Shown here: positions 1-7,422 of the stretch, piece by piece | Layout: the number at the start of each line of letters is the position of its first letter | How positions within the stretch are numbered: position 1 is the stretch's first letter | From: Glutamicibacter protophormiae | GTDB lineage: Bacteria; Actinomycetota; Actinomycetes; Actinomycetales; Micrococcaceae | Assembly (NCBI RefSeq): GCF_014647495.1 | Contig: NZ_BMPH01000004.1 | Coordinates: forward strand, 186,001 to 250,000 | DNA length: 64,000 nucleotides | Direction: 5' to 3' | Translations under genes and position numbers: made by a program | The notes under the pieces: model-generated | What the model saw: the letters and a program-made list of their open reading frames with translations, nothing else | What the model was told of the DNA's origin: nothing | Database searches by the model: none

Positions 1-3000
1 GTCCAGGGTGCCACCTCCTATGACGCGGCCACACGCAAAGCGGTCTTCACCCCGCAAGCCGAACTGGCCAAGGGCACCACCTACACGGCACAGATCAGCG
101 CCACGGATACCACCGGCAACCCGGTGAGCGGCGGCGGAACCTGGAGCTTCACCACGGTGCTCGCCACGCCGGCGGATCCGAACGACTGCCCGTGCGGCCT
201 GTACCCGGATGCGCAGGTTCCCGCCGTGCCGTCGGTCAACGACGGCCGGCCGGTTACCCTGGGCACCCGCTTCTCCGCCGTCGAAGACGGGCAGCTGCTG
301 GGACTGGAGTTCTACCGCAGCCCGGGCGAAACCGGAGCGCACACCGGCTGGCTGTACTCCGCCACCGGCCAGCAGCTCGCCGAGGCCACCTTCCCGGATG
401 ATTCGGCCGTCGGCTGGCAGTACGCCGCCTTCGACACCCCGGTGACCATCTCCGCGAACACCGAGTACGTGGCGGCCTACCGCAGCAACGGCATCTACCC
501 GGTCTCCCCCGGCGCCCTAGGCAGCCCGACGCAGGTCGGCCCGCTGCGCACCAGTGCTTCGGCCGGGCACTACACCTATAGCGACCAGTTCCCGGACTCG
601 ATGGTCTCCAGCAGCTATCTGGTAGACGTCCGCTTCCAGCCGCAGGGCAAGCCCGTCAGCCTCGGCGAGCGATCCCCTGCCAGCAGCGTCTTCGATGCCC
701 CGGTGGACTCGCAGATCTCTGCCACCTTCAGCCAGCCGCTGGAAGCCGGAGCCCAGCTGGAAGTCAGCACAGGTGGCAACGCCATCGCCGGAACCACCGC
801 GGTCTCGGAAGACGCCAGGAAACTGACCTTCACCCCCGGCGCCCCCTTGCCCGAGGCCAGCGTTATCACCGTCGCGCCGAAGAACATCTCCGGCACGGAC
901 ACCGGTGCGGCACAGATCCCGGCGTGGACCTTCCGCACCGCGGGAGGCGGCGAGCAGCTGCGCACCTTCCTGGGCAGCCAGGAACCGGCCAATCTCGATC
1001 CATCGGATTCTTCCGCGGCCGAGCTCGGCATCAGGCTGACCAGCAGCCAGGACATCGAAATCCAGGCGCTGCGCTACTACCAGGGCCCGCTGGGATACGG
1101 CGAGCACACCGGAAGCATCTGGGACGCGCAGGGCAACCTCCTGGGCACCGCCAGCTTCCCCGCGACCACCGCACAGGGCTGGCAGACCGCGTTCCTGAGC
1201 ACCCCGGTCACCCTGGCCGCGGGGGCCGAGTTCGCCGTCTCCTATCAGGCCCCGAAGGGCGGGTATGTCTTCACGGGCGCTGACTTCGCCAACGGAAAGA
1301 CCGACGGTGTCCTGTCGCTGACGGGCGCCAACGGCATCTACAGCTATGGCGCCGGGAGCATGCCCGGCAGTTCCTGGAACAACAGCAACTACTTCGCAGA
1401 CCTGGTCTACCGAAGCCTCTCCGGCTCCGGGCAGCCCACCGAAACGCCATCGCCGAGCAGTTCGGCACCGAGCGACCTGAAGGTCACCTCCCGCAGTCCC
1501 GAAGCGCAGGCTTCGGCGGTCCAGACCTCGTCTGCGGTGAGCGCGACATTCAACCGACCGGTGGCCGAGGGGTCGAGCCTGTCCCTGAAGCTGGAAGGCA
1601 CGGCCGTGGACGGTTCCTCGGCGCTGAACGCCGAACGGACCACGCTGACCTTCACCCCGCAGGCGCCGCTGCAGGCGGACACCGTCTACACCGTGGATTT
1701 CTCCATCAGCGGGGAGCCGGAAGGCTTCGCCAACCCGTCCTCCTATTCATTCAGGACCCAGGCGATGCCCGAGGATCCCGCGAACTGCCCGTGCGGGCTG
1801 TTCAACAACACCGAGACACCCACCGTCGCGGCGATTGCCGACGGTACCCCGGTCACCCTTGGCACCCGGTTCTCCTCGGATGTCGAAGGAAAGCTGACAG
1901 GGCTTGAGTTCTACCGGAGCATCGGAGAAACCGGAACGCATACCGGCACGCTGTACTCGACCTCGGGCGAGGTGCTGGCAACGGTCCAATTCCCGGACAC
2001 CAACGTCTCCGGCTGGCAGTACGCCGCCTTCGAGACACCGGTGCAGATCCAGCCGAACAACGACTACGTGGCCGCCTACCGCAGCAACGGAACCTACCCG
2101 GCCACGCCGGGCAAGTTCGCCGCGACCGCGCAGACCGGGCATCTGAAGACCGGTGTCGGCGCCGGCCACTACAGCTACGGCACGGGGTACCCGGCGTCCA
2201 CGGTCACCACCAGCTACCTGGTGGACGTGAGGTTCGTCCCGAAGGCTCCGCCGGTCACCGTCACCGAACGCAACCCTGAAGCCGGAGCCTCGAACGTCGC
2301 CTTGGACAGCACGCTGAGCGCAACCTTCAGCCAGGCGCTGGAGAGCGGTGCCACGCTGAAGGTCACCGGGCCGGACGGCGAGATCCCGGGGACCTCGCAG
2401 CTGGGCCAGCAGGGCACTACGATGACGTTCACGCCGGCCTCCGCCCTGCCGGAGAGCAGCGTGCTGACCATCACGCCGCAGAACATCCGCGGCGTGGAAT
2501 CCGGCGCGGCCGCCATCGCGCCGTGGACCGTCCACACCGCCGGAGCCGATCTCCAGCTGGATTCCTTCCTGGGAGACCAGGTTCCGCAGACCCTGGATCC
2601 GCAGGACACCGGCGAGGTCGAGCTGGGCATGCATCTGGCGGCATCCGCCGACCTGACGGTCCACGCGATCCGCTACTACCGCGGCAGCACCGGCTCCGGG
2701 GCCTCCAGCGGAAGCCTGTGGGATACCCAGGGCAACCTGCTGGCCACCACGACCTTCGGGCCGGCCACGACTCCGGGCTGGTATACCGCGTACCTGAGCA
2801 CTCCGGTGGCGATCAGCAACGGTGAGCAGTTCACGGTGTCCTACCACGCGCCCAACGGCGGGTACGTCGTCACTGGTGCGGACTTCGCCAACGGCAAGGA
2901 CAACGCAGCGCTGAGCCTGTCGGGCAGCAACGGGTTGTTCGCCTACGGCCCCGGAAGCCGGCCTTCGAATTCCTGGAACAACAGCAACTACTTCGTGGAC

Positions 3001-3258
3001 CTGCTGTATTCGGTCAATCAGGCGCCAGCAGCCCGGCAAGCACCGGACGAGCCCTCCTCGGTGGAGCAGGCCTCCGACGGGCCTGCCGAATCCACGGTTC
3101 CGGCGGCACCGCAGAACACCGGGGATCCGGAGCCGGCGCAGCCATCCCCGACGGCCACGCCCACCGCGGACGGCGGCGAAACACCTACGCCGACGCCGGA
3201 CGACACGGACGGCGTTGTGCCGCAACCCTCCAGGCCGCCCGAGGCTTCGGAGCAGTAG
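1..3258 (+). CDS. DUF4082 / Ig-like repeat surface protein (5' end outside window)
   Basis: The frame is open from base 1 (reading VQGATSYDAATRK) to a TAG at 3256-3258, so the N-terminus lies upstream. The visible 1085 residues are built of a duplicated unit of roughly 450-550 residues. Each unit has a CPCGL-containing DUF4082-like module (around bases 190-640 and 1785-2235, with the shared motif PVTLGTRFS), a bacterial Ig-like (Big_5/SbsA type) module, and a second DUF4082-like module ending in SWNNSNYF. The last ~80 residues are rich in Pro, Thr, Glu and Asp. There is no LPXTG motif or C-terminal membrane segment, so anchoring, if any, must come from the missing part. Modules of this kind occur in large secreted actinobacterial proteins, but I know of no assigned biochemical function. 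It ends at a strong bidirectional terminator. I infer an extracellular adhesive or structural role, with low certainty. Confidence 0.85.
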   Translation, partial: VQGATSYDAATRKAVFTPQAELAKGTTYTAQISATDTTGNPVSGGGTWSFTTVLATPADPNDCPCGLYPDAQVPAVPSVNDGRPVTLGTRFSAVEDGQLLGLEFYRSPGETGAHTGWLYSATGQQLAEATFPDDSAVGWQYAAFDTPVTISANTEYVAAYRSNGIYPVSPGALGSPTQVGPLRTSASAGHYTYSDQFPDSMVSSSYLVDVRFQPQGKPVSLGERSPASSVFDAPVDSQISATFSQPLEAGAQLEVSTGGNAIAGTTAVSEDARKLTFTPGAPLPEASVITVAPKNISGTDTGAAQIPAWTFRTAGGGEQLRTFLGSQEPANLDPSDSSAAELGIRLTSSQDIEIQALRYYQGPLGYGEHTGSIWDAQGNLLGTASFPATTAQGWQTAFLSTPVTLAAGAEFAVSYQAPKGGYVFTGADFANGKTDGVLSLTGANGIYSYGAGSMPGSSWNNSNYFADLVYRSLSGSGQPTETPSPSSSAPSDLKVTSRSPEAQASAVQTSSAVSATFNRPVAEGSSLSLKLEGTAVDGSSALNAERTTLTFTPQAPLQADTVYTVDFSISGEPEGFANPSSYSFRTQAMPEDPANCPCGLFNNTETPTVAAIADGTPVTLGTRFSSDVEGKLTGLEFYRSIGETGTHTGTLYSTSGEVLATVQFPDTNVSGWQYAAFETPVQIQPNNDYVAAYRSNGTYPATPGKFAATAQTGHLKTGVGAGHYSYGTGYPASTVTTSYLVDVRFVPKAPPVTVTERNPEAGASNVALDSTLSATFSQALESGATLKVTGPDGEIPGTSQLGQQGTTMTFTPASALPESSVLTITPQNIRGVESGAAAIAPWTVHTAGADLQLDSFLGDQVPQTLDPQDTGEVELGMHLAASADLTVHAIRYYRGSTGSGASSGSLWDTQGNLLATTTFGPATTPGWYTAYLSTPVAISNGEQFTVSYHAPNGGYVVTGADFANGKDNAALSLSGSNGLFAYGPGSRPSNSWNNSNYFVDLLYSVNQAPAARQAPDEPSSVEQASDGPAESTVPAAPQNTGDPEPAQPSPTATPTADGGETPTPTPDDTDGVVPQPSRPPEASEQ

Positions 3259-3319
3259 GGGGAAGGGCAGCATCCGCAGTTCGCGGGCGCTGTGGTCTCC
3301 GGACATCAACAGAAACAGT

Positions 3320-3363
3320 ACAAGGCGTGGCCGGGGAGAGTATTCTCCCCGGCCACGCCTTGT
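3320..3363. terminator. Bidirectional rho-independent-type hairpin
   Basis: A perfect 20-bp stem (3320-3339 with 3344-3363) encloses a GTAT loop. It lies between the convergent genes ending at 3258 (+) and 3389 (-) and can serve both. There is no long T tract on either side. Confidence 0.85.
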
Positions 3364-3388
3364 CACGCCACGGCCCGGCACCGCCTCG

Positions 3389-4420
3389 CTAGTTGGCCGA
3401 CCGCACGACCGATGGCGACCACGCATGTTCAATCAGCAGCTCGGGTTCCGCCTCGGCCCGGGCATCGATGACGTAGACGTCGCTGTCTCCCACTGCTCCG
3501 GGACGCGGAACCCCGAACAGCAGCCGGCCGTCGTCCAGCCATTCAAGCTGGTCGTCGAAGCCGTCGCGCAACCCGATGACAGTTTCCTTGCCGGTCTGCA
3601 GATCCAGCACCGCAATATCCCAATGCACCGCCGCGCCCGAACCGGTGCGCTTCTTGTACGCGACGCGGGTGCGGTCCGGCGATACCGAGGGGCATTCGGC
3701 GTTCCCGAGCACCGAGGCCAAGGTCCGCGTGGAGAAGCTCCCCTTCATCAGCCAGGTATTGCCGCCGGAGGCGACGGTCACGTAGAACTCGTCTTCGGAG
3801 ACGAAGCTGACGCCCCAAACGTTGCGATCCACGGCAGTGAGCTCCTCGCCGTCAACCATCATGGTGAAGTCTTCAAGGTTTCCGTACCCGCTGCCGTCAG
3901 CCCTCGTCACCGTGGTCTCGGTGGAAAAGCTCCCGGCCGCGTAGGAATGCCCTGTCACGAATGACGTGGTTGCCACCAGGCCTCCGTCAGAAATACGGGT
4001 GCGGCTCGGGATGCCTGGAAGCGGCAGGGTTTCAACAAGGTTTCCGTCGGCATCAAGCACGTCGTTTTCGAAGGTCGTGGGAATCCCGCGGCGCGTCTTC
4101 ATGCAGGACACCAGCCCCGCACGCTCGGCCACCCGGTCGCAGGGAATCTCGGTCACCGCGCGCTGGCCTGACGGCGCGTCCAGGGCGACGGCGGCCATGG
4201 ACCCGTAGCCCTCTCCCATGGCGGTATTGCGGAAGACGATGCGGTCGCCTTCGGGCATGGTCGCACGCAACGCCGCCGCCGAGGCGCCGGTTGTACGTTC
4301 CTGGTAGCGCTGGAAGGCCTGCACGCTGTAGATCCCGGCCGCTCCGAGGACCAGCACCGCAATGGCAATTAGAACCAGCGTCCGCTGCCTTCCCAGGAAC
4401 TTGGGCCCGGTATCGCTCAT
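3389..4420 (-). CDS. Membrane-anchored TolB/WD40-like propeller protein, hypothetical
   Basis: This 343-residue protein has a short polar N-terminus, then one hydrophobic segment at about residues 15-33 (LVLIAIAVLVLGAAGIYSV), and an extracytoplasmic domain. The soluble part has features of TolB-like beta-propellers: a VSPDRTRVAY motif (residues ~245-254) followed by a repeat containing LEWLDDGRLLFG. I infer a periplasmic-side binding or sensing domain; no catalytic residues are recognised. Its ATG overlaps the stop of the upstream MFS gene by 4 bases (ATGA), so the two are probably translationally coupled and may act together. The substrate is unknown. It is the last gene of a leftward three-gene unit and ends at the hairpin at 3320-3363. 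Confidence 0.7.
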   Translation of the reverse strand: MSDTGPKFLGRQRTLVLIAIAVLVLGAAGIYSVQAFQRYQERTTGASAAALRATMPEGDRIVFRNTAMGEGYGSMAAVALDAPSGQRAVTEIPCDRVAERAGLVSCMKTRRGIPTTFENDVLDADGNLVETLPLPGIPSRTRISDGGLVATTSFVTGHSYAAGSFSTETTVTRADGSGYGNLEDFTMMVDGEELTAVDRNVWGVSFVSEDEFYVTVASGGNTWLMKGSFSTRTLASVLGNAECPSVSPDRTRVAYKKRTGSGAAVHWDIAVLDLQTGKETVIGLRDGFDDQLEWLDDGRLLFGVPRPGAVGDSDVYVIDARAEAEPELLIEHAWSPSVVRSAN

Positions 4421-5724
4421 GAATTCTCCTCAATCGGCCGGGAGGCTTTTCCGAGCAAAAGATACCAAGCCAACGGGACCGCGAGCAAAAGCAAGGCCGC
4501 GACGCCGAGCAGGGCGAGGTTAGACCCGAACAGCACCCACAGCACGCCGAATCCCGTAGCGGACAACAAGCGGGCTACGGCCACAACCGTCTGCGCCGCC
4601 CCGATCCCCGTGGACACCGATCCCTCCGGCGAAAGCTGTCCAGCCAAGGCCGCCAGCACTCCGTCGGTCGCCGCGTAGAACAGCCCCAGAGCTGCGAGGG
4701 CGGAAACGATGAAGAACAGCGATCCTCCCCCGCTGGCGCACAGGTAGGCGACGGCTAGTGCTAGATGGCCCGCAACGAAAACTGCTGCCCGGGACGTCCG
4801 GTCTGCCAGCTTGCCCAAGGGGATCGCCAGCAGCAGGAACACCAGATTGGAGCCCACAAACAGCAGCGGGAACCAGAAGTAGTCCATCGTTCCGTGGGCC
4901 ATGAGCGCCAGGTAGACGAAGCCGTCGCCGACCGTCAGCAGGCCGAGCAAGCCCGCGGCGCACAGCATCCTTCCCATCCGCCCGCGCGACAGCATCCGCA
5001 GCAACGGCTTGAATTTCAGCACCTGGATGCTCCGCTCCGGTTCCGCGGCCGCAGTGCGGGACTGCGCTGCAGGTACGGGCTTCGCCCCCAGCTTGCGATT
5101 GGGCACCACCAGAACGAGCACCGCGACGCCCAGAATCGCCACGGCCAGCGACAGCACGAAAACTGCACGGTATCCGTCAGGGACCAGCAGCAGGACGACG
5201 AAAGCCAGCATGGGGCCCGCGGTGGCGCCGATGGTGTCCAGCAGCCGGTGCAGGCCGAAGGAGCGAGCCAGGTGCTCGGGCTGGGACGCCTGTTGGATCA
5301 TGGCATCGCGCGGCGCCGTGCGGATCCCCTTGCCCACGCGGTCCACCCCGATGATTGCGGCGATTCCGGCGAACCCCGTGGCGAACAGCAGTCCGATACG
5401 CGCCACCATGGACAGCCCATAGCCTGCGACTGCTACCGGTTTGGGCCGGCTGGTCTGGTCGGCGGCGTATCCGGCGGCGATGCGGACCAGCGCGCTGGCC
5501 GACTGGTTCAGGCCCTCGAAGAATCCATAGGCGATCATGGACAGCCCCAGCGCACCGGTGATGTACATGGGAAGGATGGCGGCGACGGATTCCGAGGAGA
5601 TGTCCGTCAGCATGCTCACGATGCCCAGGGCGATCACCGTCGGCGAGGCCTTGAACGCCACTTTTGCGGCCCGGGAGGTGTTGGATGCCTTGTTGCTTCT
5701 CCAGTCCGAGAGGCTCAGGTACAT
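4417..5724 (-). CDS. Major facilitator superfamily transporter
   Basis: The 435-residue protein has about 12 hydrophobic segments, typical of MFS carriers. The N-terminal half has the conserved opening MLTDISSESVAAILP, with acidic residues in the first helix, and a segment with VDRVGKGIRTAPRDAM in the loop after helix 4. That signature is shared with a family of MFS proteins of mostly unknown substrate. The ATG lies just after the stop of the upstream gene, whose last codons provide an AGGGAAA ribosome site. Its 3' end overlaps the propeller-like gene by 4 bases. The setting suggests export of, or sensing linked to, a compound handled by the two exported partners. The substrate cannot be read from the sequence. 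Confidence 0.85.
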   Translation of the reverse strand: MYLSLSDWRSNKASNTSRAAKVAFKASPTVIALGIVSMLTDISSESVAAILPMYITGALGLSMIAYGFFEGLNQSASALVRIAAGYAADQTSRPKPVAVAGYGLSMVARIGLLFATGFAGIAAIIGVDRVGKGIRTAPRDAMIQQASQPEHLARSFGLHRLLDTIGATAGPMLAFVVLLLVPDGYRAVFVLSLAVAILGVAVLVLVVPNRKLGAKPVPAAQSRTAAAEPERSIQVLKFKPLLRMLSRGRMGRMLCAAGLLGLLTVGDGFVYLALMAHGTMDYFWFPLLFVGSNLVFLLLAIPLGKLADRTSRAAVFVAGHLALAVAYLCASGGGSLFFIVSALAALGLFYAATDGVLAALAGQLSPEGSVSTGIGAAQTVVAVARLLSATGFGVLWVLFGSNLALLGVAALLLLAVPLAWYLLLGKASRPIEENS

Positions 5725-5729
5725 TTTCC

Positions 5730-6464
5730 CTAGTCCTCCACGGTGAAGACGCCGGCAGCGTTGATTTCGGTCAATCCTGTGGGCAGCTGGTGCAGTGTCA
5801 CCGTGGCGGTGTCCTGACCGAATCCTGCCTGTAGCCGGGTGCTCCCGTCAGCCTCGGAACTGGTGGTTGCCAGCCATTGGAGGTCCTTGAAATGCGACTC
5901 GTAGAACGCGAGGATTTCTTCCACGCCCTGCTTGCTGCGGCCCTGCACCCCCACCATGACCAGCGAGGACTGCTTCTCGACGGAAGACCATTCAATCGTC
6001 GTGGACGACGGCAGCGGCATGGCGTCCTTGGGGAATCCCTTGGTCAGCTTCCCCTCTGCGGCTCCGGGCTTCGGTGCCTTGGTCAACACCGGCTTGCGCG
6101 GTTCGCCGCTTGGCAGGGCGCCGGAGGATTTCTCAGGATCCTCAGGAACCTCAAGGCGTTCATCGGCCTGTGTTGGCTGCGGATTCCAGCTCGGGCGGGT
6201 CGCTTCGACGTTCTCCGAAGTGTCCGCTGGCTGGGAAGGCTTCGCGCCGCCGGACGATGGCTGCGTCGGCGATGTCTCGATGGGCGTATCGGCGCTGCCT
6301 GTCGGCGAATCGGTGCCCTTGGAAGCGCCCGCAACCGCGGTGCTCGACGGTGCTCCAGCCATTGATGGCGCCTCTGGTCGCCCCATCCAGTCCAGCGTCA
6401 TAGCCACCGCAAAAAGAATTGCCGCCAAAGATAGAATTACGGCAATCAAAGACTTGAATTTCAT
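5730..6464 (-). CDS. Exported/membrane-anchored proline-serine-rich protein, hypothetical
   Basis: I choose the ATG at 6464 (MKFKSLIAVIL), because the in-frame ATG 12 bases upstream sits inside the GGGGGAG ribosome site that precedes it. The 244-residue product begins with a hydrophobic signal or anchor segment (residues ~5-22). A low-complexity linker rich in Pro, Ser, Thr and Glu follows (to about residue 135), then a compact C-terminal domain of about 105 residues starting near FPKDAMPLP. The C-terminal domain is not recognised. The gene is first in a leftward unit with the MFS carrier and the propeller-like protein. A secreted accessory or sensor role is an inference from the context. Confidence 0.7.
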   Translation of the reverse strand: MKFKSLIAVILSLAAILFAVAMTLDWMGRPEAPSMAGAPSSTAVAGASKGTDSPTGSADTPIETSPTQPSSGGAKPSQPADTSENVEATRPSWNPQPTQADERLEVPEDPEKSSGALPSGEPRKPVLTKAPKPGAAEGKLTKGFPKDAMPLPSSTTIEWSSVEKQSSLVMVGVQGRSKQGVEEILAFYESHFKDLQWLATTSSEADGSTRLQAGFGQDTATVTLHQLPTGLTEINAAGVFTVED

Positions 6465-6631
6465 TTTCTCCCCCATGGATATCCCGATCCCCCACGAATG
6501 CGGAATATCACCACCACAAGACTAGAACGCCATGGGCCCTGATGTCGCTTTTGGCTTCCAAGCGTGACACTCGATTACTACTTGCAAGTACGCTATTCCC
6601 ACCTATTTGCCACGTAATTCAGCAATTCGCA

Positions 6632-6660
6632 TTGAGAAAGTTGTGCGCTGAATCTATCCT
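6632..6660 (+). promoter_or_regulatory. Sigma-70-like promoter of the rightward EPS pair
   Basis: A -35 box TTGAGA (6632-6637) and a -10 box TATCCT (6655-6660) are separated by 17 bases. The predicted 5' UTR is about 70 bases. It contains a small hairpin (ATGGCT/AGCCAT, 6701-6719) just before the GGGGGA ribosome site at 6725-6730. Confidence 0.55.
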
Positions 6661-6736
6661 CGGAGCTACGAGGTGCCCAACACCGCACTTGCTGGGCGCC
6701 CATGGCTAATACGGAGCCATACTTGGGGGAAATTAC

Positions 6737-7324
6737 ATGTCACATATTGAAAACACCGCTGATGTTTCCGCGGGGGCACGTATCGGTGCCGACGCACGCA
6801 TCTGGCATTTGGCGCAGGTCCGCGAGGGGGCCGAGATCGGCGCTGGCTGCAACATCGGTCGAGGTGCCTACATCGGCCCTGACGTGATCTTGGGCAAGAA
6901 TTGCAAAATCCAGAACTACGCTTTGGTCTATGAACCTGCGCGCCTTGAAGATGGCGTGTTCATCGGCCCCGCCGCCGTGCTCACCAACGACCTCTATCCG
7001 CGCGCCATCAATACCGACGGCTCGCTGAAAGACGGTTCGGACTGGCATGCAGTGGGCGTCACCCTGCACGAAGGAGCGTCCGTCGGCGCCCGCGCGGTTT
7101 GTGTTGCGCCTGTCGAAATCGGTGCCTGGGCCATGGTGGCCGCGGGCTCCGTCGTCAACAAGGACGTTCCTGCACATGCACTTGTGGCGGGAGTTCCTGC
7201 AAAGCAGATCGGCTGGGTCGGAAAATCAGGCCACCGCCTGGTCCTCGAAGGCGATGAGTGGGTCTGTCCCGCTACCGGCGAGCGCTATTCCGTCGCTGAC
7301 GAACAGCTCGCCCCGGTCGGCTGA
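6737..7324 (+). CDS. Hexapeptide-repeat sugar N-acetyltransferase (WbpD/WlbB/FdtC-like)
   Basis: The 195-residue protein is a left-handed beta-helix acyltransferase. Isoleucine/valine-spaced hexapeptide turns run from residue ~8 to ~155 (for example DVSAGARIGADARI and AGVPAKQIGWVG). Proteins of this size and pattern acetylate the amino group of UDP- or dTDP-amino sugars using acetyl-CoA. WbpD/WlbB makes UDP-2,3-diacetamido-2,3-dideoxy-glucuronate. The C-terminal tail (WVCPATGERYSV) is also seen in that family. A partner dehydrogenase of WlbA type (22339-23433) and DegT aminotransferases are in the same cluster, which supports a 3-acetamido sugar. Translation starts at an ATG preceded by GGGGGAA. 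The exact sugar is not settled by sequence alone. Confidence 0.85.
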   Translation: MSHIENTADVSAGARIGADARIWHLAQVREGAEIGAGCNIGRGAYIGPDVILGKNCKIQNYALVYEPARLEDGVFIGPAAVLTNDLYPRAINTDGSLKDGSDWHAVGVTLHEGASVGARAVCVAPVEIGAWAMVAAGSVVNKDVPAHALVAGVPAKQIGWVGKSGHRLVLEGDEWVCPATGERYSVADEQLAPVG

Positions 7325-7422
7325 ATCCGCCGCGCCTTTCATTCACCTACGTCGTACCAGTCCCTGCCGCCTGCAGCAAAGCCCTGCGGCCGCGCCCGGC
7401 TGGATTTTGCAAGGAGTCGCAA

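Noticed and set aside
1747-3432. Open frame of 561 codons on the minus strand opposite the DUF4082 protein
   Set aside because: Arg/Gly/Val-rich shadow of a repetitive coding frame; crosses the terminator.
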